Of a stretch of 41,195 nucleotides of DNA, positions 6,283-13,527 are shown one piece after another (the stretch's first letter is position 1; each line of letters starts with the position of its first letter). The position numbers were made by a program, and so were the translations under genes. The notes beneath the pieces are model-generated. The model made no database searches and was not told the DNA's origin. It was given only the letters and a program-made list of their open reading frames with translations. The DNA comes from a virus: positions 1 through 41,195 of IMG/VR virus record IMGVR_UViG_3300032157_000028; one strand, given 5' to 3'.

Positions 6283-6770
6283 GCCAAGAACCTCCAGGTT
6301 TCGCGCCGATTGATCGCGCTGATTGTCGCCTGGCTGCACGCGAACTCACGCGCCAGCGATCTTTGTGACTCGCCAGCGCTGAGTCGGCAGCGGACTTGGG
6401 CAACCTGCGCCTCGCTCAGCTTCGCACTGCCGTGCTTCGTTCCGTGCGAGTGCCGCCTTTTTATTGCGCTGTCAGCGTGATTCTCAGCGTCGGTGCCAAG
6501 AAATAGGTGCGCAGGATTAACGCATGGCGGGTTGTCACAGCGGTGCAGAACGTGCAGGAGAGGAACCGCGCCGTTGTGGATGATCCACGATGCCCGGTGG
6601 GCGCGGATTTTCCCGATGCCGCGGCGGCCAGCCTCAATCACTCCATACCCTTCTGGTGATCTACCGGCCGTCCAGATCCAGCACCCGTCTGACTTCTTTA
6701 CCTTTGCCCAGTATCTGGCGATGAAGCCAGGATCACGAATCGCGGCGAGAATGGTATCTTCGTCCAGCAT
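6279..6770 (-). CDS. HNH homing endonuclease with C-terminal HTH (163 aa)
   Basis: A free-standing homing-type nuclease that would cut DNA lacking the gene and promote its own spread. The N-terminal part has CWIWTAG and GYG. It is followed by HRASW, HVLHRCDNPPCVNPAHLFLGT (the HNH core with zinc-type cysteines) and then NHADSAIKRR. The C-terminal 45 residues (AKLSEAQVAQVR, GESQRSLAREFACSQATISAINR) form a helix-turn-helix for site recognition. ATG 6770 has GGAGG 8 nt upstream. It ends in ATGA overlap with the next gene, so if it invaded, it did so cleanly. It interrupts the chain of zinc-ribbon genes and is probably dispensable to the phage. Confidence 0.9.
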   Translation of the reverse strand: MLDEDTILAAIRDPGFIARYWAKVKKSDGCWIWTAGRSPEGYGVIEAGRRGIGKIRAHRASWIIHNGAVPLLHVLHRCDNPPCVNPAHLFLGTDAENHADSAIKRRHSHGTKHGSAKLSEAQVAQVRCRLSAGESQRSLAREFACSQATISAINRRETWRFLA

Positions 6771-6867
6771 CGTTGCACCCTCCACGGTGCGCGGTGTTAG
6801 GGAACGCGCTGGGTTCCAGCCCGGCGCGACTCCCGCATCATAGCAGGCGGTCGCGCCAGCGGTGCCG

Positions 6868-7140
6868 TTATCCATTACGCTGCGCCTCCGCTTCTTCCAC
6901 CGTCGCGTTCATGATGTTCACCACCCAGGCCATGGCGCGCAGCACGTCGGCGGCGCGGGCGTCGTGGCCTGACAACAGCGGTGCGCTGAACGGGCTGCCC
7001 GGCAGCCCGCACGCCTCGCACAGCGGCACCGGCGCGCCGGCGAGCGCGGGCACGCTACTGGTGATCATGTTCGGCGCGAACGGCCAGCCGCAGGATGCGC
7101 AGGGCGGCGACGGAATATCGGCGGGCGGTGTTTGCGTCAC
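6868..7140 (-). CDS. Zinc-ribbon protein of the TGACGCAA start group (90 aa)
   Basis: The protein has PPCASCGWPF and CEACGLPG, two CxxC pairs of a zinc ribbon, followed by a C-terminal helix (ADVLRAMAWVVNIMNATVEEAE). ATG at 7149 is possible, but I chose GTG at 7140. From there the gene begins M-T-Q exactly like four other early genes, and the distance from the 29-bp palindromic element (10 nt) is then identical to that before the gene at 12353. The gene is followed by 97 bp without an ORF before the HNH gene. Its separate control element suggests it heads its own unit. Confidence 0.65.
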   Translation of the reverse strand: MTQTPPADIPSPPCASCGWPFAPNMITSSVPALAGAPVPLCEACGLPGSPFSAPLLSGHDARAADVLRAMAWVVNIMNATVEEAEAQRNG

Positions 7141-7150
7141 GGGGTCCATG

Positions 7151-7179
7151 GTAGTGCCAGCCCGGCACAATGCAAGCGC
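7151..7179 (-). promoter_or_regulatory. 29-bp palindromic control element, copy 1
   Basis: On the plus strand this reads GTAGTGCC-N5-GGCACAATGCAAGCGC. The arms GTGCC and GGCAC form an inverted repeat around a variable 5-nt centre. A second copy at 12364-12392 is identical outside the centre. Both end exactly 10 nt before a start codon followed by ACGCAA. On the minus strand the element also shows TTGCAT, which could act as a -35 box, but no good -10 follows before the start. An operator or an RNA hairpin controlling translation are the two likely readings. Confidence 0.6.
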
Positions 7180-7185
7180 CGTTGC

Positions 7186-7608
7186 CTAGGCCCGCCGGCG
7201 CCCGCGCCCGCCAGCCAGGCGCAGCGGCGGCGCCGCCTGGCCGGCCTCCGGCTCGACCGGCTCCGGAGCCACCGCAGGCGCGCCGCCCGGCCAGCCCGCC
7301 TGTAGCGCGTCCCAGCGCGCCACGGCCAGGCACCCGTCCGGCAGCCGCTCGAGCAGGCCCACCGACAGCAGCCGCTCCAGCCGCTGTTCCAGCCGCGCCA
7401 TGCGCCGCCGGTCCAGGTTCAGGTCCAGCGCCAGGTCGGCCAGCGTCCACGGCCGATCGCCCACGCGCAGCTCGCCGCGCTCATTCGCCGCCGCGGCGCG
7501 CATGAAAATCGCCCAGTAGAGCCCCTGACTTTCGTAGTCCAGGCTGCGCGTGCGTTGTGATGCCAGCCACTTCTCTGGCCAGACCTTCGCCCACGGTTTT
7601 CCTGCCAT
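7186..7608 (-). CDS. DnaD/DUF1376-like replication protein candidate (140 aa)
   Basis: The N-terminus, KPWAKVWPEKWLAS...LDYESQGLYWAIFMRAA, followed by WTLADLALDLNLDRRRM and a short winged-helix region with LLSVGLLERL, resembles the N-terminal domains of phage replisome organisers and DUF1376 proteins, which bind origin DNA or load helicase. The C-terminal 35 residues are a Pro/Gly/Arg-rich tail. ATG 7608 has GGAGG 8 nt upstream. The phage has no polymerase or helicase of its own that I can see, so an adaptor to the host replisome would make sense. Assignment rests on pattern, not on a signature residue. Confidence 0.5.
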   Translation of the reverse strand: MAGKPWAKVWPEKWLASQRTRSLDYESQGLYWAIFMRAAAANERGELRVGDRPWTLADLALDLNLDRRRMARLEQRLERLLSVGLLERLPDGCLAVARWDALQAGWPGGAPAVAPEPVEPEAGQAAPPLRLAGGRGRRRA

Positions 7609-7713
7609 CGGTGGATCCTCCGTTGGAAGTCAGGTTGCTGCCGGCACGCCGGGATCCGTTACTACCATGACGCAAATCTCGGGAGTAACACGGCGGCCAG
7701 CAGCGCGGTCAGT
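7609..7713. promoter_or_regulatory. Intergenic region with inverted repeat around an ATGACGCAA site
   Basis: Inverted arms GTTACT (7658-7663) and AGTAAC (7684-7689) enclose CCATGACGCAAATC on the plus strand. ATGACGCAA is the same sequence found at the starts of several early genes, here outside a recognised gene and in the opposite orientation. The only ORF from it is 16 codons (MTQISGVTRR...). The minus-strand side carries the ribosome site of the gene at 7608. This is a candidate operator. Confidence 0.4.
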
Positions 7714-7887
7714 CTAGCGGGCGCCCCAGGTGCGGCACCAGCGCCAGGCCAGGATGAACGGGCTGGCCACCATGCCGAGCAGCAGGAGCAGCAGCGCGAA
7801 GCCCAGCAGCAGGGCGACGATCGCGCAGGCGATCGCCACCGGCGACAGGATCGCCAGCAGGGCGATCATCAGCAGGCTGCCGATCAC
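7714..7887 (-). CDS. Small membrane protein, two transmembrane segments (57 aa)
   Basis: The protein begins VIGSLLMIALLAIL and has two hydrophobic spans, about residues 3-17 and 20-45, with ALLLGFALLLLLLG in the second, and ends in a basic tail WRWCRTWGAR that should stay in the cytoplasm. GTG at 7887 overlaps the stop of the XRE-like gene (GTGA). Size and topology resemble small holins or superinfection-exclusion proteins. No lysis enzyme is adjacent, so I leave the function open. Confidence 0.6.
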   Translation of the reverse strand: MIGSLLMIALLAILSPVAIACAIVALLLGFALLLLLLGMVASPFILAWRWCRTWGAR

Positions 7888-8123
7888 TCGGCGCCGCGCT
7901 CCTTGCGCACCCGGCTCTCGCCACGGCGGTGGTCCCACAGGTCGGACAGCTCGCACTTGAGCGCCAGCGCCAGCGCGGTCAGCGTGTCCAGCGACGGGCG
8001 GCGGCCGTCAATCAGCCGCCGCGGCTTCACCTTCACGCCGTAGCGCGTCGCCAGCAGCTGCTCGAGCTGCCAGCAGTTCAGGCCCAGCGCCTTCATGCGC
8101 ACGTCCAGGTAGAGCCCGTTCAT
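7884..8123 (-). CDS. XRE/Cro-like helix-turn-helix regulator (79 aa)
   Basis: The motif LNCWQLEQLLATRYGVKVKPRRLIDGRRPSLDTLTALALALKCELSDLWD, seen over residues 15-64, fits an XRE-type fold. Helix 2-turn-helix 3 is followed by the typical LxxLAxALxxxxSDLW ending. It probably binds operator DNA as a dimer and is the only obvious transcription regulator in the window, so it is a candidate ligand for the palindromic sites nearby. ATG 8123 was chosen; the frame stays open upstream for about 25 codons (ending RPRYGA) but without a good ATG or GTG. Confidence 0.6.
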   Translation of the reverse strand: MNGLYLDVRMKALGLNCWQLEQLLATRYGVKVKPRRLIDGRRPSLDTLTALALALKCELSDLWDHRRGESRVRKERGAE

Positions 8124-8185
8124 GGCGCCGTAGCGCGGGCGGCCGTCGCTGGCTGCCCGCGCCTTCGGTTGACGCTTGCGCGCTT

Positions 8186-9310
8186 TCAGCCCTGCGCCCC
8201 CGGTTCCGCTTCGGCCGGCTTCATGTCGCCGCCGCGCTCAGACAGCACCAGGCTGGCCGCCTGGATCAGCGCCACCAGCTCGTCCTTCGTGAAATCGGCC
8301 GGGCCCACGCCGCGGCCGCCGCACGCCTTGCTGATCAAGGCGTCGTAGTCCGCCTTCGTGTAGTCCTGGATCTTCGGCAGCTTCTTGCACAGGTCGGCCG
8401 CGTGCGTGCGCAGGTCGGCCATCTCCTGCTGCACCGGATCCATGCCGGCCGGTGCGCCCTTGCCGTTGTCCTTCTCCTTCGCCGCGCCGCCCGACTTCAC
8501 GGCGGCCGCGGCATCCCGCGCCTTCGTGCGCAGCTCGTCGGCCGCCTTGCGGTGCTCCGTTCCAATCTCCACTTCGGCTTCCTCCGCGTCGGCAAAGTCG
8601 CGCAGCACCGCGGCCTGATCTTCGTCCAGGCCCAGCACGTCGCTGGCCGCCAGCGCGCAGCGCACCGTGCGCATCATCGCCCGCTTCTGCGCCTGGGCCA
8701 GCAGGGTCTGTTTGATTTCCCACGGGTCCACATCGAGCACGATTTTCTCGTAGGAGTCGCCGCCCCTGGTCTGCCGCAGCTCCAGCGTGCCCATCTGTTT
8801 CTCTCGCGCCGTCGCGTACTGCGGGCTGACCGTGCGCCAGCGGTAGCGGCGCTCGCGGCTGTTCGCATTCCCCCAGGCCGAGCCGATCACCATGCCGGTG
8901 GGCACGTGCACCAGGTTGCACTTCACCGTGATGTCAAGGAAGCCGGCGTGCTGCGTGCGCTCCTGCTCCAGCACCGGCGGGTCGTAGTCCGGGCGCAGCC
9001 CGAACATCAGCATGAGCTTTTCGCCGGCGCTCTGGTAGAGCATCAGCGACTCCTTCTTCTTGCCGTCGTCGTCGCCGCCGTCGTTGCGCGAGCTCGACAG
9101 CGCGCCAGGCTTCGGCTTCTTCCCGTCCATCGTGCCGTAGTGCACGCCCGGGATCAGCACTTCCTGCAGCAGCTTCTGGATCTGGCCAGCCTGCAGCTTC
9201 ACCTGGTCGGGCGACAGGATGCTGCGCGGATCCATCGCCACCACCGGGAGCAGGTCGGAAGTCCGGAGCGCGAGCGCGCCGCCGGGTGGGTTCGTTTCTT
9301 GTTGCGTCAT
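8186..9310 (-). CDS. Candidate single-strand annealing protein (374 aa)
   Basis: It probably anneals DNA strands during phage recombination, paired with the exonuclease encoded 11 nt upstream. The pattern GVHYGTMDGKKPKPGALSS, then QSAGEKLMLMFGL, followed by LDITVKCNLVHVPTGMVIGSAWG and KQTLLAQAQKRAMMRTVRCAL...SDVLGLDED, matches a phage family of RecT/Erf-like recombination proteins (residues about 45-235). The C-terminal third is low-complexity and then helical. Starts MTQQ at ATG 9310, preceded by AAACCC rather than a ribosome site, as in the exonuclease gene. Assignment is from order and motif layout; another ssDNA-binding role is possible. Confidence 0.6.
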   Translation of the reverse strand: MTQQETNPPGGALALRTSDLLPVVAMDPRSILSPDQVKLQAGQIQKLLQEVLIPGVHYGTMDGKKPKPGALSSSRNDGGDDDGKKKESLMLYQSAGEKLMLMFGLRPDYDPPVLEQERTQHAGFLDITVKCNLVHVPTGMVIGSAWGNANSRERRYRWRTVSPQYATAREKQMGTLELRQTRGGDSYEKIVLDVDPWEIKQTLLAQAQKRAMMRTVRCALAASDVLGLDEDQAAVLRDFADAEEAEVEIGTEHRKAADELRTKARDAAAAVKSGGAAKEKDNGKGAPAGMDPVQQEMADLRTHAADLCKKLPKIQDYTKADYDALISKACGGRGVGPADFTKDELVALIQAASLVLSERGGDMKPAEAEPGAQG

Positions 9311-9321
9311 GGGTTTGATTG

Positions 9322-10437
9322 TCAGAGTAGGGTGATCAACAGCGGGCGCTGCGGCACCTTCTTGGTGACCTGCTTAAACACGTCCGGAAACTTCGCCTCC
9401 AGCAGCTTGCCGTCCACGCGCTTCTGGTCGTGGCTGCGGTAGGTCACCCGTGCGCCAGCGCCCTGCGCGAGTGTACCTGTGCCCATCAGGAACTTGATCG
9501 TGTCCTTGCCGGCCTCCACCTGCATCTTCGCTTCCTCCAGGACCGGCTCAAACTCCCGGATGCGCGCCACGGCCTGCTGCCACTCCGGCGAGTCGTCCAT
9601 GCGCAGCATCGTTTCGGTGCCGATCGCCTGCAGGTCCAGCGCGGCCATGTACGCCTCGTCCTGGCACGTGATCCGGTGCGGGCAGCGGCGGCAGCGCGAA
9701 TCGTGCGCCGGCAGCCGGGGCGGCAGGTCGGGCAGCGACTCGAGCGCGGCGTGCCGCTCCTTCGCGGTCGGCAGATCGCCGACGTGCAGGGCGCGCACGC
9801 TCATGGCCTGGGCCCACAGCCGTGACGCCGCCGCCAAGTAGTCGGCCGCGAAGCCATCATCCCACTGGACCAGCCAGCGCAGGTGATTCAGGCCGTCCGC
9901 TTCGCTCGCCTGCGTGACGCCCCAGCGCGTGCCCGTGATGATCTGGCCGTGCAGCACCTGCGCCAGGTAGCCGAGCTTCGGCCCGTCCCGCTTCATCGGC
10001 CAGAACCCGGCGCTGCGCGGCACCTTGCCCTCGTACACCCCGGGCCCGTCCGGCGCCGGCCCGGTGCCGCCGAGCGCGGCCCACTGCGCCGGCGTCGGCG
10101 GCGATATCAGGCCGTCCAGGTGCACGCGCAGGTAGCCAGGCGCCTGCGCCCACTGCGCCATCGCCTCCATCACCGGCCCGTCCTGCGCCACGTGCAGGCC
10201 GGTGTCCCGCATGAACAGCTGCCGCATCACCGGCTCGAGCAGCTTCCCGCGGTCCATGTCCTTGGTGGTCTGGCGCGGCACGTCGGGCGGCACCTGGCCC
10301 TTCTCCAGCACCAGGGCCCGCGGGCAGCCCCAGGGTTCCAGGCCGAGCACGTGGTGGGCGTCGCTGCCGCCGATGAAGTCCGCCCGGTCGTCCGCTTCGG
10401 TGCCGGGCAGCAGGATCTGCTGAATGGGTTGCGTCAT
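9322..10437 (-). CDS. YqaJ/lambda-type exonuclease with Cas4-like cysteines (371 aa)
   Basis: This nuclease would resect DNA ends for recombination. PD-(D/E)xK features are visible: FIGGSDAHHVLG (about 21-32), GKLLEPV (Glu 68), HLDGL (Asp 108), VYEGKVP (Glu 136, Lys 138) and YLAQVLHGQ (Gln 160). Cys 38 and the later C249-x2-C252-x5-C258 reproduce the four-cysteine arrangement that holds an Fe-S cluster in Cas4 and AddB nucleases. The C-terminal 110 residues are helical. Starts MTQP at ATG 10437, behind a GC-rich palindrome (GCCGGC-CGC-GCCGGC) and AAACCC. Paired with the annealing protein downstream. Confidence 0.85.
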   Translation of the reverse strand: MTQPIQQILLPGTEADDRADFIGGSDAHHVLGLEPWGCPRALVLEKGQVPPDVPRQTTKDMDRGKLLEPVMRQLFMRDTGLHVAQDGPVMEAMAQWAQAPGYLRVHLDGLISPPTPAQWAALGGTGPAPDGPGVYEGKVPRSAGFWPMKRDGPKLGYLAQVLHGQIITGTRWGVTQASEADGLNHLRWLVQWDDGFAADYLAAASRLWAQAMSVRALHVGDLPTAKERHAALESLPDLPPRLPAHDSRCRRCPHRITCQDEAYMAALDLQAIGTETMLRMDDSPEWQQAVARIREFEPVLEEAKMQVEAGKDTIKFLMGTGTLAQGAGARVTYRSHDQKRVDGKLLEAKFPDVFKQVTKKVPQRPLLITLL

Positions 10438-10468
10438 GGGTTTGCCGGCCGCGCCGGCGGGTTCTGGT

Positions 10469-10972
10469 CTAGTCCAGGTCGGCCCGCTCCGGGATCAGGA
10501 GCGGCTGCTGGCTGGCGCCCTGCACCAGGCTGCGCCAGATCGTCACCTTACGCCGGCGCGCCGCCGCCCGTCCACTCGGGCGCGAGCGGCCGGTGTCCGC
10601 CAGGGTGCCGGCGTCACGGGCCCGGCTGAACACCGCGCCCACCGCATTCGGCCGCCACACGTGGGTGCCGGTGCGCTCGAGCTCGGCGCGCAGGTCGTCA
10701 GGCGTGACCGTGCTGCGCGCCCTGGCCAGGCGCAGCAGCGCCGCGTCGGCCTGGTGATTCCAGGTGCCACCAGCGGCGCGGCTGGCGCGCTGGCGGCCAT
10801 CGTCGCGGGCAGCCTTGCCGGCGGCCACCTGGACGGCTGGCGGCGCTCCTGCCCGGGCGTCGCGGGTCACGGTCCAGCCGCAGGTCGGCTTGGTGCAGCG
10901 GCGCTGGACCTGGAACAGCCCGGCCTGCTGCTCCGTGGTCGGGGAGCCGCACAGGGTGCAGGCGCCGCTCAC
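10469..10972 (-). CDS. Zinc ribbon plus winged-helix-like protein (167 aa)
   Basis: The N-terminal part has CTLCGS and CTKPTCGW, a four-cysteine zinc ribbon. After an Ala/Arg linker there is a winged-helix-like domain (about 70-150): ADAALLRLAR, VTPDDLRAELE, RPNAVGAVFSRARDAGTLADTG, then a basic RRRKVTIW. Phages often carry this second domain in small early proteins thought to bind DNA. GTG 10972 overlaps the stop of the preceding gene (GTGA). Only 31 nt separate it from the exonuclease gene. Confidence 0.65.
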   Translation of the reverse strand: MSGACTLCGSPTTEQQAGLFQVQRRCTKPTCGWTVTRDARAGAPPAVQVAAGKAARDDGRQRASRAAGGTWNHQADAALLRLARARSTVTPDDLRAELERTGTHVWRPNAVGAVFSRARDAGTLADTGRSRPSGRAAARRRKVTIWRSLVQGASQQPLLIPERADLD

Positions 10973-11178
10973 GCCTTCCTGGCGCCCGCCAGTGGATTGA
11001 CCACCTGCTGCATCATCAGGCGGCAGCCGTTGGCGCAGGCGCAGCCGGCGTACAGCCGGCGCATGAAGGCCAGGGCCGCGGCGTCGTCAGCGTGCTGGAC
11101 CACCAGCTGCACGTGCGCCGAACACCAGCTGCAGGTGTGCTGGTCCAGCGGGCTGAGGATCAGGTGGCGCACGCTCAC
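10969..11178 (-). CDS. Small Cys/His-rich protein (69 aa)
   Basis: Contains CSWC, a His-rich stretch (HVQLVVQHADD), and CACANGC near an aromatic helix, enough ligands for one zinc ion or more. GTG 11178 and its TGA both overlap neighbouring genes (GTGA on both sides). No family recognised. It groups with the many other short metal-binding proteins of this early region. Confidence 0.55.
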   Translation of the reverse strand: MSVRHLILSPLDQHTCSWCSAHVQLVVQHADDAAALAFMRRLYAGCACANGCRLMMQQVVNPLAGARKA

Positions 11179-11522
11179 GGCCGCACCGCCTGCGGCCGGC
11201 GCCGCTCGTGGTCCCGCTCGCGCTCCTTCTGCCGCCGCCGCTCGATCACTTCCGGCGCCACCGCTGGCAGCCCAGCCGCGCAGGCGGCCTTCATCGCCGC
11301 CACGTGCGCGGCGCCGTTGACCACGACCTGCCGGCCGCTCGGCTCCAGCGCGACGGCGCCAAGGTGTTTAACGTGAAACATTCCCCACTCGGCGGCCACG
11401 TACTCGCCGGCGTCGCCGATCCGGACCTGGTGGAACCCCAGCCAGGTGACCGCGTGGCCGGCGGCGCGCCAGCCCTGCACCACGGCGGCCTGCGCTTTCG
11501 TCAGGTGGACGGGCAGCTTCAT
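11175..11522 (-). CDS. Hypothetical protein with highly basic C-terminus (115 aa)
   Basis: The first 90 residues look like a small alpha/beta domain (LTKAQAAVVQGWRAAGHAVTW, VRIGDAGEYVAAEWGMFHVKH). The last 25 are almost all charged (RRRQKERERDHERRR), typical of a nucleic-acid-binding tail. ATG 11522 overlaps the stop of the preceding gene. Function unknown. Confidence 0.65.
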   Translation of the reverse strand: MKLPVHLTKAQAAVVQGWRAAGHAVTWLGFHQVRIGDAGEYVAAEWGMFHVKHLGAVALEPSGRQVVVNGAAHVAAMKAACAAGLPAVAPEVIERRRQKERERDHERRRPQAVRP

Positions 11523-11854
11523 GCTCCCTCCCGCTCGAGCTTCGGCGTCAGCGTGGCGGCCAGGAAGTCCTGCGCCTCCTTGATCGCGGCGGCGCGGCGC
11601 TCCTGCACGATCACCTCGGCCTCGGCCAGCACTTCGGCCAGGATCTGGTCGCTGTGGCGCGGCATCACGCGGCCCAGCGCGATGTTCAGAATGTTGCGCA
11701 CGCGGTCGCGGCATTCGGTCGGCTCCAGCAGCAGCGCCGCCCTCACCTTGATGCTGTTGGCCTGCGCGTATCGTTCTTCTGTGCGGCCCCTCCAGTCGTG
11801 CAGCTCATCCAGCGCCGCGTCCGCGTCCTCGTATCTCTCGCGGGCGCTGCTCAT
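11519..11854 (-). CDS. Hypothetical helical protein (111 aa)
   Basis: Predicted to be mostly helical: SARERYEDADAALDELHDW, RDRVRNILNIALGRVM, and a long amphipathic helix ILAEVLAEAEVIVQERRAAAIKEAQDFLAATL. No metal site or catalytic motif is visible. ATG 11854 overlaps the preceding stop (ATGA), as does its own stop with the next gene. Function unknown. Confidence 0.65.
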   Translation of the reverse strand: MSSARERYEDADAALDELHDWRGRTEERYAQANSIKVRAALLLEPTECRDRVRNILNIALGRVMPRHSDQILAEVLAEAEVIVQERRAAAIKEAQDFLAATLTPKLEREGA

Positions 11855-12129
11855 ACCAGCACCTCGACCACGTGCCAGACCAGCTCGCCGTGGAGAACGG
11901 TGCCGACGTGCTTCAGATTTCCGCCCACGACGTCAAGTGGCCAGCCTGTGCCGACCGTCACGAAGTGCCGGTCCTCCAGCGGCGCGTCCTTGTCCACCAG
12001 AGCCCACAGCATGATCTGGTGGCCTTGCATCGCCACGTGGACGATCTGCGCGCCGCGTGGCATTAAGACCGGGCCCGGGTACGTGACGCCAGGCATCGGC
12101 GCCGGGTACTTGAAGATCGTGCGCGCCAT
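11851..12129 (-). CDS. DUF7352-like small phage protein (92 aa)
   Basis: The order RTIFKYPAP, MPRGAQIVHVAMQGHQIMLWALVD, then HFVTVGTGWPL and HVGTVLHGELVWHV fits the beta-rich family now called DUF7352, short proteins widespread in phages with no known function. Length is normal for that family. ATG 12129 overlaps the preceding stop (TGATG). The family name is from memory of its pattern and should be treated as likely, not certain. Confidence 0.75.
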   Translation of the reverse strand: MARTIFKYPAPMPGVTYPGPVLMPRGAQIVHVAMQGHQIMLWALVDKDAPLEDRHFVTVGTGWPLDVVGGNLKHVGTVLHGELVWHVVEVLV

Positions 12130-12353
12130 CACGCCACCTCCCGCAGCTGCGCCATCCGGTCGCGCACCAGTCGCTCCAGGCGCACGCGCACCGGCCGCGG
12201 CGCAGCCTTCAGGTTCCACCGCAGCAGCGCGGCGGCGGTCGAGGCGGCTTGCCGGTCCCACGCCTTCGCCAGAAACTCGGCCGCGTGGTCCAGCTCCTTG
12301 TCCCAGTCGGTGGGCTGGCCCGCCACCGTATCGGGTTGGGTTGCTTGCGTCAT
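12129..12353 (-). CDS. Hypothetical protein of the TGACGCAA start group (74 aa)
   Basis: Starts MTQATQPD and continues as a helical protein (KELDHAAEFLAKAWDRQAASTAAALLRWNL, then an Arg-rich helix RPVRVRLERLVRDRMAQL). ATG 12353 has GGAGG close upstream, and the 29-bp palindromic element ends exactly 10 nt before it. A longer open frame upstream is rejected because it would run through that element. This gene heads the coupled run down to 10469 and so may be the regulated entry point. Confidence 0.7.
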   Translation of the reverse strand: MTQATQPDTVAGQPTDWDKELDHAAEFLAKAWDRQAASTAAALLRWNLKAAPRPVRVRLERLVRDRMAQLREVA

Positions 12354-12363
12354 GCCCTCCAGC

Positions 12364-12392
12364 GTAGTGCCGGGCGGGCACAATGCAAGCGC
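12364..12392 (-). promoter_or_regulatory. 29-bp palindromic control element, copy 2
   Basis: Plus strand GTAGTGCC-N5-GGCACAATGCAAGCGC, identical to the copy at 7151-7179 except for the 5-nt centre (GGGCG here, AGCCC there). It fills the gap between the stop of the 281-aa gene (12395) and the ribosome site of the 74-aa gene. Conserved arms and a free centre are what one expects of a dimer-bound operator or a hairpin loop. Confidence 0.65.
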
Positions 12393-12394
12393 GA

Positions 12395-13240
12395 TTATCC
12401 GGCCGCCGGCCGACCTTCCTGCACGTGCCGCTGGACCTGCGCGGGCGGCCCTTTCGGCCTGATCCCCAGCCACTCCACGGTCCTACGCGGCAGCTGCGCC
12501 GGCGCCGCCAGGGCGTGCCGGATCCGGTTCTGGAACTCCACCAGGGCCTCCAGCTCGAGCACGTACTGCGGCGCCCAGGCGTTCAGGCGCCGCGTGGTGG
12601 TCCAGTCCAGCACGTCGCTGACCCGCCTGGACGCCACCAGCGCGAGCGGGCCAGCGCCCAGCAGGGGCGACGCTCCCGGCGGCCGCACGTCGTAGAACTG
12701 CACCAGCGGCTCGCCTTGGCCGTGCAGCTCGGCGCTGCCATCGTCAGGCGCGAGCTGCCCGCCGCAGAACAGCAGCCGGCAGATCCAGCGCCCACGCATC
12801 CAGCACAGCGCGGCCAGGCGGTCGTTCTCCTTCTCACCGCAGGCCATCTCCACGTGCTGATCGTCGCCGCGCCGCAGCGTGTCCAGCACCGACTCCGCAG
12901 ACTGGCGCAGCAGCGCACCAGGATCTGCTGTGGCCGGCGCGTCGTGCGGATCCTGCAGCGTGGCCAGGTAGCTCTGCATCCGGGCCAGGGCGCGGCGGCC
13001 CATGTTGTTCGCGGTCGGGTGCGTCTTGGCCACCTCGAGCAGGCCGTAGAGTTCTGCCACGTGCTCGGGCAACAGCTCGAGCCACCAGCTGCGGCCCTTC
13101 GGCGGCACATCCTTCGGCACGGCGGCCAGCAGCGGTTCGATCACGTGCACGAACTGCACCGGGATCGGGCCGGCCGCCTTGAATGCCAGCGCCGCAGCGC
13201 GGGCCACGTCGTAGGCGTCGCCGGCCAGGCGGACCTTCAT
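12395..13240 (-). CDS. Hypothetical protein (281 aa)
   Basis: No family recognised. The protein has an N-terminal helical domain (AYDVARAAALAFKAAG, EHVAELYGLLEVAK, MGRRALARMQSYLATL), a middle part with a beta-like RLLFCGGQL and LVQFYDVRPPG, and a C-terminal region with DWTTTRRLNAWAP and VLELEALVEFQNRIRHAL. ATG 13240 overlaps the preceding stop (ATGA). Its stop immediately precedes the palindromic element, so a transcription unit may end or be regulated here. Confidence 0.7.
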   Translation of the reverse strand: MKVRLAGDAYDVARAAALAFKAAGPIPVQFVHVIEPLLAAVPKDVPPKGRSWWLELLPEHVAELYGLLEVAKTHPTANNMGRRALARMQSYLATLQDPHDAPATADPGALLRQSAESVLDTLRRGDDQHVEMACGEKENDRLAALCWMRGRWICRLLFCGGQLAPDDGSAELHGQGEPLVQFYDVRPPGASPLLGAGPLALVASRRVSDVLDWTTTRRLNAWAPQYVLELEALVEFQNRIRHALAAPAQLPRRTVEWLGIRPKGPPAQVQRHVQEGRPAAG

Positions 13241-13527
13241 TCGCGTTGCGCGTCCAGCGCGGCCTCACGCGGGTGGCCCATCTTCGCCTCCGCCTCCTGG
13301 ATGATTTCTGCGGCGCGCCGCTGGAACGGCTGCAGCAGGCCGGCCAGCTCGGCCACCTTGCGGTATTCGCCGCTGCTGTTCTTCCACGCGGTCGGGTCCA
13401 CAATCGGCATGATGCTGTCGGCGCGGCTGGCGATCTGCACCACCAGGTCCAAGTCTATGCCCTGCACCAGCTGCGCAACAGCCATCACGCGCTGGGCCTC
13501 CACTTCGTAGATCACCGTGGGCTTCAT
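13237..13527 (-). CDS. Hypothetical helical protein (96 aa)
   Basis: Starts MKPTVIYEVEAQRV and is helical throughout (VMAVAQLVQGIDLDLVVQIASRAD, YRKVAELAGLLQPFQRRAAEIIQEAEAKMG). The ATG at 13527 overlaps the upstream stop (ATGA); the longer open frame lies in the neighbouring gene and is rejected. Function unknown. Confidence 0.65.
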   Translation of the reverse strand: MKPTVIYEVEAQRVMAVAQLVQGIDLDLVVQIASRADSIMPIVDPTAWKNSSGEYRKVAELAGLLQPFQRRAAEIIQEAEAKMGHPREAALDAQRE

